A stretch of 64,000 nucleotides of DNA from Rhizobium sophorae (GCF_013087515.1 NZ_JABFCN010000009.1:1-64000); one strand, 5' to 3'. Positions 15,204-22,676 are shown, counted from the stretch's first letter. The notes: generated from the letters alone by a model not told the origin. A program made the numbers and translations.

Positions 15204-16031
15204 ATGCCTATTTTCATGGACCGGCACCTTCTTGAAGGAACGACAGCCGCCGACGTTGCTCGGGCGCATCGTATGGATCTCGATATTCAGGACAAATACG
15301 GCGTCAAGTTCCTGACCTACTGGTTCGATCAGCGGCGCGGGACCGCCTTTTGTCTCGTGGATGCGCCGGATGCGGAAACCGCGCAATGCGTGCATCGTGA
15401 GGCCCACGGCTTCGTCGCCGGCGAGATCGTCGAGGTCGCCTTGTCGGCGGTCGAGGCTTTTCTTGGCCGAATTCACGATCCTGAGCCGGCCCCTGGCCAG
15501 TCGTCCAGCGACGTCGATCCCGGCCACCGGGCAATCCTCTTTACCGATATCGTCGGTTCGACAGCGATGACATCGCGCCTCGGCGACCGCATTGCGACCG
15601 AAATGGTCCGCGCCCATGACGCTATCGTGCGCCGATGCCTCAGCCAGAATTCGGGCCGCGAAGTGAAGCACACCGGCGACGGCATCATGGCGGCCTTTGC
15701 CGCGACAACGGCAGCCGTCGCATGTGCCATGGCGATCCAGCGGGAATTCGAGCGCTACAACGGCGGAAACACCGAGCCCATTCATATCCGCATCGGACTG
15801 GACTGCGGCGAGCCGGTCGAAGACAGCAACGACCTCTTCGGCTCGACCGTGCAACTTGCAGCGCGACTCTGCGCGGCAGCCTCCAGCGACCAGATCCTGG
15901 TATCGGAGAATATTTTTCGGGAGTATGGCGCTGCCGATCTCTTCGCTCACGCAACGCGCCGACGGTTCAAGGGGTTCTCGAAACCCATGCTGGTCTTCCG
16001 ATGCGACTGGGCCAATGCCGGCGTAAACTAA
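15204..16031 (+). CDS. DUF4242-class III adenylate/guanylate cyclase fusion
   Basis: A 275-residue cytosolic protein. Residues 1-90 form a DUF4242 (ferredoxin-like, proposed metal-binding) domain starting MPIFMDRHLLEG. Residues 108-270 are a class III nucleotide cyclase: FTDIVGST with the first metal Asp (about D115), VKHTGDG with the adenine-selecting Lys and second metal Asp (about K155, D159), and FGSTVQLAARL with the transition-state Arg. The Asn usually found before LAAR is Gln here. It should make cAMP, perhaps in response to a metal or small ligand. The start has GGAGGAG upstream; an ATG at 15087 is rejected for lack of a site. Confidence 0.88.
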   Translation: MPIFMDRHLLEGTTAADVARAHRMDLDIQDKYGVKFLTYWFDQRRGTAFCLVDAPDAETAQCVHREAHGFVAGEIVEVALSAVEAFLGRIHDPEPAPGQSSSDVDPGHRAILFTDIVGSTAMTSRLGDRIATEMVRAHDAIVRRCLSQNSGREVKHTGDGIMAAFAATTAAVACAMAIQREFERYNGGNTEPIHIRIGLDCGEPVEDSNDLFGSTVQLAARLCAAASSDQILVSENIFREYGAADLFAHATRRRFKGFSKPMLVFRCDWANAGVN

Positions 16032-16218
16032 GATCTGTTGAATCCGAAACCCGACCAAATAGCCGGCTGCCTCTTGGCAGGGCTTGCCGCCGCGCTTTGT
16101 GGCGAAGAAATAGGCGATCATCCGATCAGCAGATATCGAAACCAGAACGCGCCGCAACTGATGTCACGGCGCGCCCTCCCCTGCCATGCAGACGGCCCCC
16201 AATAGGCCTATAATCTGA

Positions 16219-16509
16219 CTAAGCATTACCAACTTGATGATTCATCAGTCCGTCGAATTTGGGGCCACCCTCGACCTTCGCAAGCACGCCAGCCATCTTC
16301 AGGAACCGCCGGAAATTCTCGCGTGCAGCGCTCAGCGGGAAACGCCCGTTGGCCGTATCTCTGCATGCCTTCAACAGCGTGTCATATGCCAAACCCCGTT
16401 TGTCCTCCGGCCACTCGTCGAGAAAATCGAAGATTTCATCGAGGGAGCTGATCTCATCGATGAAATGTTTGCGGTGAAGCAGAATCGGATCAAACCGAGT
16501 TGACGACAT
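16219..16509 (-). CDS. DUF982 family protein
   Basis: A 96-residue DUF982 protein: SSLDEIFDFLDEWPEDKRG, then a conserved Cys in LKACRD and RENFRRFLKMAGVL near the end. A strong GGGAGGA site precedes the ATG. It is convergent with the cyclase gene. With the protein at 14402-14659 it is the second DUF982 member within 2 kb, but the two are distant in sequence, so recent duplication is unlikely. Function unknown. Confidence 0.8.
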   Translation of the reverse strand: MSSTRFDPILLHRKHFIDEISSLDEIFDFLDEWPEDKRGLAYDTLLKACRDTANGRFPLSAARENFRRFLKMAGVLAKVEGGPKFDGLMNHQVGNA

Positions 16510-16826
16510 AGTATCCTCCCATTTATATTACTTTTTTATGGTGTAATTTTACTGAAAAACCACAATCAATTCAAGTCGAAATCGAATCAACTTGACTATT
16601 AACGTCACGCAACTACTTCCATAACGACAGAATAGCCCGATCAGATTAGACTTACGTGAATTTGATCATCGGTTGAGGCACGACGCATCACGATTATAGA
16701 TTGACTGATCAATCATACGAATGTTTTGGCTCAGGTGAGCGTGATCTGGCGGGCCAGAAGTTTTCGTATATTCTCGTGCGGGCATAGTAGATTGCAACCA
16801 TGACAACCTTGCGAAGAGATGTTCAG
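16510..16826. other. Intergenic AT-rich region
   Basis: About 315 AT-rich bases between divergent small genes. A short inverted repeat GATTG-ACTGAT-CAATC is at 16699-16714. I see no ORF or RNA gene I can support; the region probably holds the promoters of both flanking genes. Confidence 0.4.
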
Positions 16827-17006
16827 ATGAGCCGATTTTTTCCATTGGTAGCGGGAGTGCTGATCGGTGTGTCCGCGTTCACGTCTTCCTGCACATCGCC
16901 TGCAAGGCAGGATCACCAGGATTTTCAATATCAGCGGGATACATCGGTAAACCCGGCATGCGCGGGTGGATTCAGACCCGGCAATGCTCGCTCGTGCAGC
17001 TATTGA
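16827..17006 (+). CDS. Small putative exported or lipoprotein
   Basis: A 59-residue product starting MSRFFPLVAGVLIGVSAF, a clear signal-like hydrophobic stretch followed by Cys in SSCTSPA. The lipobox is imperfect, so lipoprotein status is uncertain. The mature part would be only about 35 residues, with two further cysteines near the C-terminus (ACAGG and SCSY). The ribosome site is weak (GAAGAG). Whether the gene is real is moderately uncertain. Confidence 0.45.
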   Translation: MSRFFPLVAGVLIGVSAFTSSCTSPARQDHQDFQYQRDTSVNPACAGGFRPGNARSCSY

Positions 17007-17066
17007 AAGGCATAGAGCCGGAAATTGGTTTGGCGCCGAAGGTTGCACACAGCATTGGACCGGTTG

Positions 17067-17092
17067 GGAACTCCAAGCCCTGCCTCACCGTT
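17067..17092 (+). promoter_or_regulatory. EcfG-type (general stress) promoter
   Basis: GGAAC (17067-17071), exactly 17 bases, CGTT (17089-17092): a perfect match to the GGAAC-N16/17-CGTT promoter used by alphaproteobacterial EcfG/RpoE-type sigma factors. It lies about 50 bases upstream of the 24-residue membrane peptide gene, with the expected start site at about 17099. Confidence 0.7.
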
Positions 17093-17098
17093 AAGTGA

Positions 17099-17117
17099 TC
17101 GGGCCACAATGGCCCGA
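17099..17117. promoter_or_regulatory. Perfect palindrome at the predicted transcript 5' end
   Basis: TCGGGCCACAATGGCCCGA has perfect eight-base arms around CAA. It begins at the predicted start site of the EcfG-type promoter, so the mRNA would open with a stable hairpin. A protective 5' cap or a regulator-binding site are both possible. Confidence 0.5.
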
Positions 17118-17142
17118 CCCTTAAACAGGAGAACGGTTTCTC

Positions 17143-17217
17143 ATGAACAATTTGATCTGGCTTGTCGGCGCTGTCGTTATCGTGCTCGCGATTTTGAGCT
17201 TCTTCGGCTTCCGCTGA
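17143..17217 (+). CDS. 24-residue single-span membrane peptide
   Basis: The peptide begins MNNLIWLVGAVVIVLAILSF and ends FGFR; apart from the first three and last residues it is one hydrophobic helix. AGGAGA stands ten bases before the ATG. It resembles very small hypothetical membrane proteins annotated in other Rhizobiaceae. A perfect EcfG-type promoter and 5' hairpin lie just upstream, so it is probably made under general stress. Targets are unknown; peptides of this size often modulate a larger membrane protein. Confidence 0.7.
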   Translation: MNNLIWLVGAVVIVLAILSFFGFR

Positions 17218-17236
17218 TTGCAGAGGTGCTGATGGC

Positions 17237-17362
17237 ATGCGGCGGCTCAACCGCGTCTTCTTCTCCCGCGATCGTATGGACGAGGGAAGCCGGAGCACGC
17301 GCCTGGTTGAAAACACTTCACGAAGCGCGATTGATCCGCCAACGCCTCCTGACAGGCTTTAA
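17237..17362 (+). CDS. Possible 41-residue hypothetical protein
   Basis: A frame of 41 codons (MRRLNRVFFSRDRMDEGSRS, then Arg/Pro-rich) lies 19 bases after the membrane peptide, with AGAGG upstream. It is basic and without hydrophobic segments. It could be a second gene of the stress-type transcript, or chance. I do not recognise it. Confidence 0.25.
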   Translation: MRRLNRVFFSRDRMDEGSRSTRLVENTSRSAIDPPTPPDRL

Positions 17363-17543
17363 GAAGACCGAGCCGGCTGTGTCACCGAAGGAATTTTCGG
17401 TCGTCAGTTGTGACGGTATTTTATGGCATCGGCGATACCGCCCGGTTGCCATCCAACAACGTCAGCCCACTTGCCCCCGGAGATACGCGTTTCCATATCG
17501 GAGAGCTTGAGCATTGGAGGAAGGGGAGACCGGCAATCCTGCG

Positions 17544-17813
17544 ATGTCTTATTCTTTCAGTGCACTCGTTCTTGCGGGTTGCAGCGGTCAGCAGTCCGCG
17601 CTTAGTCCCGCCGGCGAGGAATCGGCGGCGGTCTATCGGCTGTTCGTCGTCATGCTTGTTGGCGGCATGTCGATTTGGGTCGGTGTAACCTTCCTGCTCA
17701 TTCACGCTGCGCGCCATCGACGGGAAGCATGGGCGGCGGAGAAGGCTAGCGCGCTCATTGCAACCAGCCTCATCCCGCGTCTCACCGGTCCAGTCAGAGA
17801 CCTACATACGTGA
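17544..17813 (+). pseudogene. Cytochrome c oxidase subunit II, N-terminal fragment
   Basis: Starting MSYSFSALVLAGCSGQQSAL, the frame shows the lipobox LAGC and the ALSPAGEESA segment typical of the subunit II N-terminus, then one membrane helix (VVMLVGGMSIWVGVTFLLIH) and a basic tail. It then breaks off around 17755, before the second helix and the whole CuA domain. The following sequence belongs, in another frame, to a cytochrome c. An internal deletion has removed the rest of subunit II and whatever followed. Confidence 0.65.
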
Positions 17814-18234
17814 CAGTCTTGAGGCTTATGCGACCGGCAAACGTCCAAGCGGTATCATGAAGGTTGCGCTCTCGCGGACATCGAGCGAAGACCGAAAAAA
17901 GCTGGCAGACTATTTCGCCAACCAGAGCGCAGCCACTGAAACGGGCCGGGTTTCGGAAAAAGACGCTCGCGGCAGGGTCCTTGCGGAACGCGGTGACCGG
18001 ACGCGTGGCATCGCAGGCTGCGCCGCCTGCCACGATGCTGCCGGCGTCAACGAGGCCTATCCACGCCTTGCCGGCCAACCGGTACCCTATCTTGAAAACC
18101 AGCTCGGTCTTTTCCGCAGCGGAAATCGTGGCGGCGGCGCCTATGCGGGTGTGATGACCAGGGCTGCTGCAGGTCTGAGCGACGACGATATTCATGCGCT
18201 CGCGGCCTATTACGGCGCGTTTCCCCAGGATTGA
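17798..18234 (+). pseudogene. Cytochrome c (c4-like), 5'-truncated remnant
   Basis: The frame enters in the middle of a cytochrome c domain (ETYIRDSLEAYATGKRPSG, IMKVALS, LADYFANQ) and continues through a complete second domain with heme motif CAACH, axial-ligand region GVMTRAAAGLSDDDI and the end AAYYGAFPQD. The first domain's CxxCH and the signal peptide are absent. It directly abuts the subunit II fragment, showing that a deletion joined the two ends of a former oxidase/cytochrome cluster. No functional start is visible. Confidence 0.65.
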
Positions 18235-18347
18235 AGCTTTCCTGCGCGACGATGTTCGCCGATCGCAAAAAGTGGATGATCACCCCCTCGGCCTTCCTTT
18301 ACAATCAACCGTTTCGGCCTCCCAAGGCAGATGGCAAAGGAAAATCG

Positions 18348-19079
18348 ATGGCTCGTCTTATGTGTCCAGATGAAACGGCTCAAAAGCGGGCTGCAAAAGC
18401 CGATCGGCCGGAGGGCTTGGCGCGGGATGTGACTGCCATCAAGATCGGCGACTGTCTCATCGGTTACAAGGCCGTCCAGCGCCGCATGCGGGCCAGCCGT
18501 TGGAACCATTTCCGCGGCCGGATGCGCGAGATCGAAAAATTGATCAGGCATCGCCATGGCGAAATCGTGCCGGAGGCCGATGACGCCTTGATTTACGTCG
18601 AGGTGATCGCCGGCCTCGCCCTTGTCGAATTCAAGGAAGAGTTTGTCGAGGTGGTCCTCGGCTGGGCGGCGCGATGGCTTCCCTGGGCTGGGAAAGCCGA
18701 TATAGAGGAACTGATCTACGAGCGAACAAAGGTGCGCTTTTCTGACTTGTCCGCCGACGCGCTCGGTCACGCTCTGCACTTAAGCTACGCGGAACGGAGC
18801 GCCCTGGATATCCGCACCATCGGTGCATTCGATGTGCCGAAACGGATGAGAGCAAAACTTCAAAAGGAAAAGCGGCGGCAGCGGGACCGAAGCCGAAAAG
18901 AGGAGCAGCGCCGTGCCGCCGGCGCGCTTTCCAGAGCCGATTATCTCGCCAATTCTTTGAGCACAGCACGCCCCTGGGAGGCTTTCGGCATCAGCCGCCG
19001 GACGTGGGAACGCCGCGGCAAACCGATACCGGATCCCGCGACGATATCGGATTGCGATCCAATCTCGCTCGCCGCTTAG
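18348..19079 (+). CDS. Hypothetical protein with basic C-terminal helix-turn-helix-like end
   Basis: A 243-residue, very basic protein. The middle is mixed alpha/beta (about 60-150), followed by a long charged helix rich in Lys/Arg/Gln (about 165-190). The C-terminus GISRRTWERRGKP resembles a DNA-binding recognition helix seen in hypothetical proteins from alphaproteobacterial mobile regions. The ATG at 18348 follows AAAGGA; an in-frame ATG at 18231 lies too close to the cytochrome remnant and lacks a site. Its stop overlaps the convergent monooxygenase stop by four bases. I do not recognise a family; a nucleic-acid-binding role is a guess. Confidence 0.6.
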   Translation: MARLMCPDETAQKRAAKADRPEGLARDVTAIKIGDCLIGYKAVQRRMRASRWNHFRGRMREIEKLIRHRHGEIVPEADDALIYVEVIAGLALVEFKEEFVEVVLGWAARWLPWAGKADIEELIYERTKVRFSDLSADALGHALHLSYAERSALDIRTIGAFDVPKRMRAKLQKEKRRQRDRSRKEEQRRAAGALSRADYLANSLSTARPWEAFGISRRTWERRGKPIPDPATISDCDPISLAA

Positions 19080-20590
19080 TCAGCGTTTTTCGGCCTTGAG
19101 CCAGTTGGTCCGAACCAGCTATTCACAGCCTCTTGCAGACCATCCTGCGTCCCCTCGCCCACCCACGCCACATATCCATCGGGCCGGATCAAGACTGCGG
19201 TTGGCGCCGAGACCAAGCCCAGCGCAGGCAGCTCCCATCCGCCGTGATATTCGGCGTCGACCAACCTGATGCGGTCCGACCACGGCGTGATGTGGAAGCT
19301 GCCGGGCGCGTCGAGGTTCAAGAACACAGGCCGCGCATCCTGGAGCAGCGTAAAGAGGCGCACAGGACCATCCGCCGTGGTGAGGTCGAGGTCAGGCATG
19401 CGGCGGCCGAGCAGCGGATGCCCCTCGCCGAACTCGTAATGGAGCGCCAGTCCGGACATTTCGGCTGCGATCCGTTTGCGTGGCTCCTCCATGCCAAGCA
19501 GCTCCGTCACCACCTCACGCAGAGCTTCTGTGCGATCGTCGGTCCGCTGCAATGCGACCTGCGCCATCGTCATGCGCAACACGCGCGCCGCAACCGGATG
19601 CCGCTCGGCGTGATAGGTGTCGAGCAAGGCGTCAGGCGACGCGCCTTTCACCACCTGCGCCAATTTCCAACCGAGATTGACGGCATCCTGCACGCCCGTA
19701 TTGAGGCCCTGCCCGCCCACCGGAGAATGCACGTGGGCGGCATCGCCAGCCAGGAGTACCCGACCCTTGCGGTAGACCGTTGCCTGCCTGGACATGTCGG
19801 TGAACCGGGAAATCCAGTTGACGCGATGGAGTCCGTAATCCGTTCCGAAGGCGGCAATCAGCGCTTCCCTGAGATCGCCGAGCGTCGGTTCGGTCGTCGC
19901 GCCCGCATTCTTCTCCGGCACCATCACGCCGATCGGACCTTCCTTGGCAAAGACGATCTTGCCGTCGACAATTTCATACTCCTCCCTGCCGAAGGCATAG
20001 ATGCCAAGCGCCGTGCGATGGATGCCCAATGGCGGCTCCTCTTCCATCTCCACCTCGGCGAGAATGTTGCCGGTCGTCGGATCCCATCCTTCAAACGCAA
20101 TGCCGGCAGCCTTGCGAACCAGACTGCGGCCGCCGTCACAGCCGACGAGATAGCCTGCCCGGAGCGAGGCGCCGTCGGAGAGTTCGATGGTGACGCCGGT
20201 GTCGTCCTGCGCGAAACCCGTTACCTCCAGACTGCGATAGATCGGCACCGCCAGCTCGCCGACCCAGCCGGCCAGAATGCGCTCGATATGCTTCTGCCGC
20301 AGCGCCAGCCCGTAATTGTGCCGGGTCGGAAAATCGCTGATATCCAGACGCGTGACCGCGAACCCCGTGACCTGGGCTATCTGCCCTTCAGCAAGGAACC
20401 GGTCGACGATGCCGCGCTGATCGAGAACCTCGAGCGTGCGCGCACTCAGACCGCCGGCCCGCGTACCGGCAAGCCCCTGGTCGGGGCGGCGCTCGACAAT
20501 GGCGACGTCGACGCCTGCCAAGGCCAGCTCGCCTGCCAGCATCAGGCCCGTCGGCCCTGCCCCTGATATCACGACCGCATGTTCGCTCAT
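19076..20590 (-). CDS. FAD-dependent monooxygenase (polyketide/tetracycline hydroxylase-like)
   Basis: A 504-residue class A flavoprotein: GAGPTG in the N-terminal Rossmann fold (about 8-13), VGCDGGRSLVRKAAG near 152-166, and GDAAHVHSPVGGQGLNTGVQD near 275-295. A C-terminal thioredoxin-like domain has lost its redox cysteines. It is closest in style to aromatic polyketide hydroxylases such as RdmE/PgaE and to rifampicin monooxygenase-like proteins. The substrate is unknown. The start at 20590 (ATG) is preceded by AAGGGGG; a TTG two codons upstream is less likely. It stands alone and is unrelated in position to the other monooxygenase at 10.9 kb. Confidence 0.88.
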   Translation of the reverse strand: MSEHAVVISGAGPTGLMLAGELALAGVDVAIVERRPDQGLAGTRAGGLSARTLEVLDQRGIVDRFLAEGQIAQVTGFAVTRLDISDFPTRHNYGLALRQKHIERILAGWVGELAVPIYRSLEVTGFAQDDTGVTIELSDGASLRAGYLVGCDGGRSLVRKAAGIAFEGWDPTTGNILAEVEMEEEPPLGIHRTALGIYAFGREEYEIVDGKIVFAKEGPIGVMVPEKNAGATTEPTLGDLREALIAAFGTDYGLHRVNWISRFTDMSRQATVYRKGRVLLAGDAAHVHSPVGGQGLNTGVQDAVNLGWKLAQVVKGASPDALLDTYHAERHPVAARVLRMTMAQVALQRTDDRTEALREVVTELLGMEEPRKRIAAEMSGLALHYEFGEGHPLLGRRMPDLDLTTADGPVRLFTLLQDARPVFLNLDAPGSFHITPWSDRIRLVDAEYHGGWELPALGLVSAPTAVLIRPDGYVAWVGEGTQDGLQEAVNSWFGPTGSRPKNAD

Positions 20591-20932
20591 CCGCAAACCC
20601 CCTTATTTCAATTGTTCCAACGCAATATCTCAGGGTCCCAGAGACCTAGCCCACTGCTTCCTCTCCATCCAATCGGCCCTGCGCAGATGCCGATTTTCTC
20701 TGTCGTAGGTTGTTCTCCTATAAATATAAGCTCCATACTGGTTGGAAGGACTTGCGACAGGATTTCAGGCTTGCTCTTCAAAGCCCCTATTCGCTGCCAC
20801 TTGCGGGTCTCTTGCTGTGGAGCCCAAGCTTCTCAATACGACCTGACCGGGTGGGCGCTGGATGTGGCAGGCGCCCTCTCTCGTCATCGCCCTCTCGAAG
20901 GGCGAACAATCAATGACTTGGAAGGACGTATC
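20591..20932. other. Intergenic region, no gene seen
   Basis: About 340 bases upstream of the monooxygenase gene. It is relatively AT-rich near 20710-20760. Several short open frames exist on the plus strand, but none has a ribosome site or protein-like composition. It presumably carries the monooxygenase promoter. Confidence 0.4.
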
Positions 20933-21103
20933 TCACTGCGGAGCTGGAGCTTTTTGCTGAATCGTCTCGGCCGCCGGTCGCTCGGACGGATCGGCGGGAT
21001 GGCCATAGATCGTGTAGGCGGCGCCTGCCAGCACCCCCAGGACGAGAAGAGCGAGCACGTACAACATCATTCCGCGGATGGCCGTCTTCGGTGTCTTGTC
21101 CAT
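20933..21103 (-). CDS. 56-residue single-span membrane protein
   Basis: Starts MDKTPKTAIRGMMLYVLALL, with one membrane helix at about 11-31, then a polar, proline-rich tail ending APAPQ. GGAG precedes the ATG by about eight bases. Topology is likely cytoplasmic N-terminus with an exported tail. It lies in a cluster of small proteins of probable stress function (the 75-residue membrane protein and CsbD follow on the other side). I do not recognise a named family. Confidence 0.6.
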   Translation of the reverse strand: MDKTPKTAIRGMMLYVLALLVLGVLAGAAYTIYGHPADPSERPAAETIQQKAPAPQ

Positions 21104-21191
21104 CAGGATCTCCAGAATTGCTCAGCGGTCAAATTCACCGCGAGCGCTTTTGGTTCGGATGCGGCGGTTGTTCACGCGAGTAGCCGCTCAC

Positions 21192-21216
21192 GGAACGATC
21201 AGGTCCGGATTTGGTT
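21192..21216 (+). promoter_or_regulatory. EcfG-like promoter (one mismatch)
   Basis: GGAAC (21192-21196), 16 bases, GGTT (21213-21216), about 35 bases before the 75-residue membrane protein start. It differs from the consensus CGTT at one base, so the assignment is tentative. Confidence 0.4.
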
Positions 21217-21249
21217 TAACCCACATCCTCATCGCTAGCGGAGGCCATC

Positions 21250-21477
21250 ATGTGGGCAATCCTGACCGGAGCCGCTGTCATCATCGGCGGACTTCTTTTT
21301 CTCTTTACCTCGGTGCTTGGTCGAAGACCGAGTAATCCGCATCAAATGCCGCAAGGCGGCACCACGCTGGAGCCCCGGCGCCAGGGCCTCAGGTTCCTCG
21401 GGATATCCCAGAACTGGCCAGCGCTCGCCGTTATCGCGATCGGTGCACTTCTATTGGCTTTTGGCGGATATTCATGA
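21250..21477 (+). CDS. 75-residue two-span membrane protein
   Basis: One helix is at 2-23 (ILTGAAVIIGGLLFLFTSVL) and another at about 56-72 (WPALAVIAIGALLLAFGG), separated by a basic, proline-rich loop. GGAGG precedes the ATG. The end of the gene is followed by a strong bidirectional terminator. It has a near-consensus EcfG promoter and lies beside a CsbD gene, so a role under stress is plausible. No named family recognised. Confidence 0.65.
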   Translation: MWAILTGAAVIIGGLLFLFTSVLGRRPSNPHQMPQGGTTLEPRRQGLRFLGISQNWPALAVIAIGALLLAFGGYS

Positions 21478-21513
21478 CATCCGACGGTCATCAGCCGGCT
21501 TAACTCCTTCGGC

Positions 21514-21545
21514 AACAAAAACCCGGCTTTCACCGGGTTTTTGTT
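21514..21545. terminator. Bidirectional intrinsic terminator
   Basis: AACAAAAACCCGG and CCGGGTTTTTGTT pair perfectly around a six-base loop. The stem is flanked by A and T runs, giving a U-tail in both directions, so it ends the 75-residue membrane protein gene (plus) and the CsbD gene (minus). Confidence 0.9.
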
Positions 21546-21566
21546 CAGTCATTACCAGGTCTGGCA

Positions 21567-21770
21567 TTACCAAGTCTGGCGACCGGTCCAGTCATCGATG
21601 TCGCGTTTAATACGATCCTTTTCGATGCCATACCGCTCCTGGATCTTGCCTTCCAGCTGGTCGCGCTTGCCGGCGATCTGGTCGAGATCATCGTCAGTGA
21701 GTTTTCCCCACTGCTCCTTGATCTTGCCTTTCGCCTGCTTCCAGTTTCCTTCGACACGATTCCAATCCAT
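21567..21770 (-). CDS. CsbD-family stress protein
   Basis: A 67-residue, highly charged helical protein with the family start MDWNRVEGNWKQAKGKIKEQ and the LTDDDLDQIAGKRDQLEGKI core. CsbD proteins are general-stress proteins of unknown biochemical role. AGGAGA precedes the ATG. A perfect EcfG-type promoter lies 33-58 bases upstream of the start codon, which supports membership in the general stress response. The gene shares a terminator with its convergent neighbour. Confidence 0.92.
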   Translation of the reverse strand: MDWNRVEGNWKQAKGKIKEQWGKLTDDDLDQIAGKRDQLEGKIQERYGIEKDRIKRDIDDWTGRQTW

Positions 21771-22096
21771 GGTCGATTTCTCCTGTTTGTCGATGAGAAG
21801 AAAACGGACCGCAGTGGAAGTTGGTTCCAGCCGGCACGTATTGGCGGGGTGGAATTCTCGAAATACCACCCCTCTTTCCGTGAAATTTATACCGGCGCTT
21901 GTCAACTCGTTCATGATGACGAAAAGCGATGCTTCGGGCTTGCGGCTGGTGCGAATAGAATCCCGTGACACAGGATGTCCAAAGAGATGATGACTTCGTC
22001 GTGAACGCCAATCATCACGTTAAACAGATGGGTGTGGCGTTTAATGTGCTAAAATACCCTGTAGGCGGAGACGACACAAATCAGGGAGAAAGAACG
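21771..22096. other. Divergent promoter region
   Basis: About 325 bases between the csbD-like gene and the zeta-subunit-like gene, transcribed apart. It contains the EcfG-type promoter at 21803-21828. Longer open frames across it are read-through of the CsbD frame and lack ribosome sites. Confidence 0.5.
21803..21828 (-). promoter_or_regulatory. EcfG-type (general stress) promoter of the CsbD gene
   Basis: On the minus strand GGAAC (21824-21828), exactly 17 bases, CGTT (21803-21806). The -10 element ends 32 bases before the start codon, leaving a short leader with the AGGAGA site. Confidence 0.75.
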
Positions 22097-22402
22097 ATGG
22101 CCGACTTAGGTGACCGCAAAAAGGCGATGGAGGATCAATACTTCCAAGACGCCGAGAGGTCCATCAAGCTCAAATCTCGCATGGACAGGCTTTTGGCGCA
22201 ATGGATTGCGGGCCTCATTGGTCGGGATGATGTTGCGGGCTACGGCGCTGAAATCACTGATGCCCGCTTTAAAGGGGGTGGAGACGCTGGAGTTCTCTCG
22301 AAAGCTATATCGGATCTTCAAGCGGCTGGTCAGGACGTCAGCGAGCAGGACGTGGCAGCAAAGATGAGTGAATTTCTGGTTGAGGCCGCTGGACAGCCTT
22401 GA
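22097..22402 (+). CDS. DUF1476 / ATP-synthase inhibitor zeta-like protein
   Basis: A 101-residue helical protein with the family start LGDRKKAMEDQYFQD, a central helix around a WIAGLIG segment and a final helix rich in Glu/Ala. DUF1476 proteins include the zeta subunit that inhibits the F1 ATPase in Paracoccus and relatives. This copy is diverged from the usual housekeeping form (for example DAERSIKLKSRMDRLLAQW replaces the usual EELRFKATARRNKLLGLW pattern). It may therefore be a stress-associated paralog. AGGGAG precedes the ATG at 22097; an upstream ATG at 21965 lacks a site. Confidence 0.8.
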   Translation: MADLGDRKKAMEDQYFQDAERSIKLKSRMDRLLAQWIAGLIGRDDVAGYGAEITDARFKGGGDAGVLSKAISDLQAAGQDVSEQDVAAKMSEFLVEAAGQP

Positions 22403-22465
22403 GCACGAAGCGCTCCTGCACTGGGCGTGTTCCATACGGTATGCAGCCGTCGGCCTCACCAGCCG

Positions 22466-22516
22466 GCGGTTTTACATGCCCATGTGTCATGTGCCAATCG
22501 TGTGCCGTAAAACCGC
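22466..22516. repeat. Perfect 10-bp inverted repeat
   Basis: GCGGTTTTAC (22466-22475) and GTAAAACCGC (22507-22516) form perfect ten-base arms 31 bases apart in the gap between the zeta-like gene and tRNA-Lys. No known function is assigned. Confidence 0.55.
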
Positions 22517-22532
22517 GTCATACGCCGTAAAG

Positions 22533-22570
22533 TGTGTAAAAGGGCCTCAATCACTGACGCCCCTTACACA
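22533..22570 (-). terminator. Hairpin just beyond tRNA-Lys 3' end
   Basis: TGTGTAA...GGG pairs with CCC-TTACACA (arms 22533-22544 and 22561-22570, with a two-base bulge). On the minus strand it stands about 30 bases after the tRNA 3' end, followed by CTTTAC. It could end the tRNA transcript, though the U-run is poor. Confidence 0.4.
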
Positions 22571-22600
22571 TACTACAGTATTGATATTGCTTGCAAATTA

Positions 22601-22676
22601 TGGTGAGAGCGTCGGGGTTCGAACCCGAGACCTACTGATTAAAAGTCAGTTGCTCTACCGGCTGAGCTACGCTCTC
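22601..22676 (-). tRNA. tRNA-Lys (anticodon TTT)
   Basis: The minus strand folds into a complete cloverleaf: acceptor GAGAGCG with CGCTCTC, D arm GCTC...GAGC, anticodon stem ACTGA/TCAGT with loop CTTTTAA (anticodon TTT, Lys), T arm TCGGG-TTCGAAC-CCCGA, and an encoded 3' CCA (22601-22603). Length is 76 bases including CCA. No duplicated 3' end was found elsewhere in the window, so there is no sign of an integrated element using it. Confidence 0.97.

Noticed and set aside
17025..17510. 161-codon plus-strand frame over the EcfG promoter and peptide gene
   Set aside because: Arg/Cys-rich shadow composition; it overlaps the better-supported small peptide in another frame.
22601..22676. tRNA-Lys as attachment site of an integrated island
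   Set aside because: No second copy of the tRNA 3' end and no intact integrase is found in the window.
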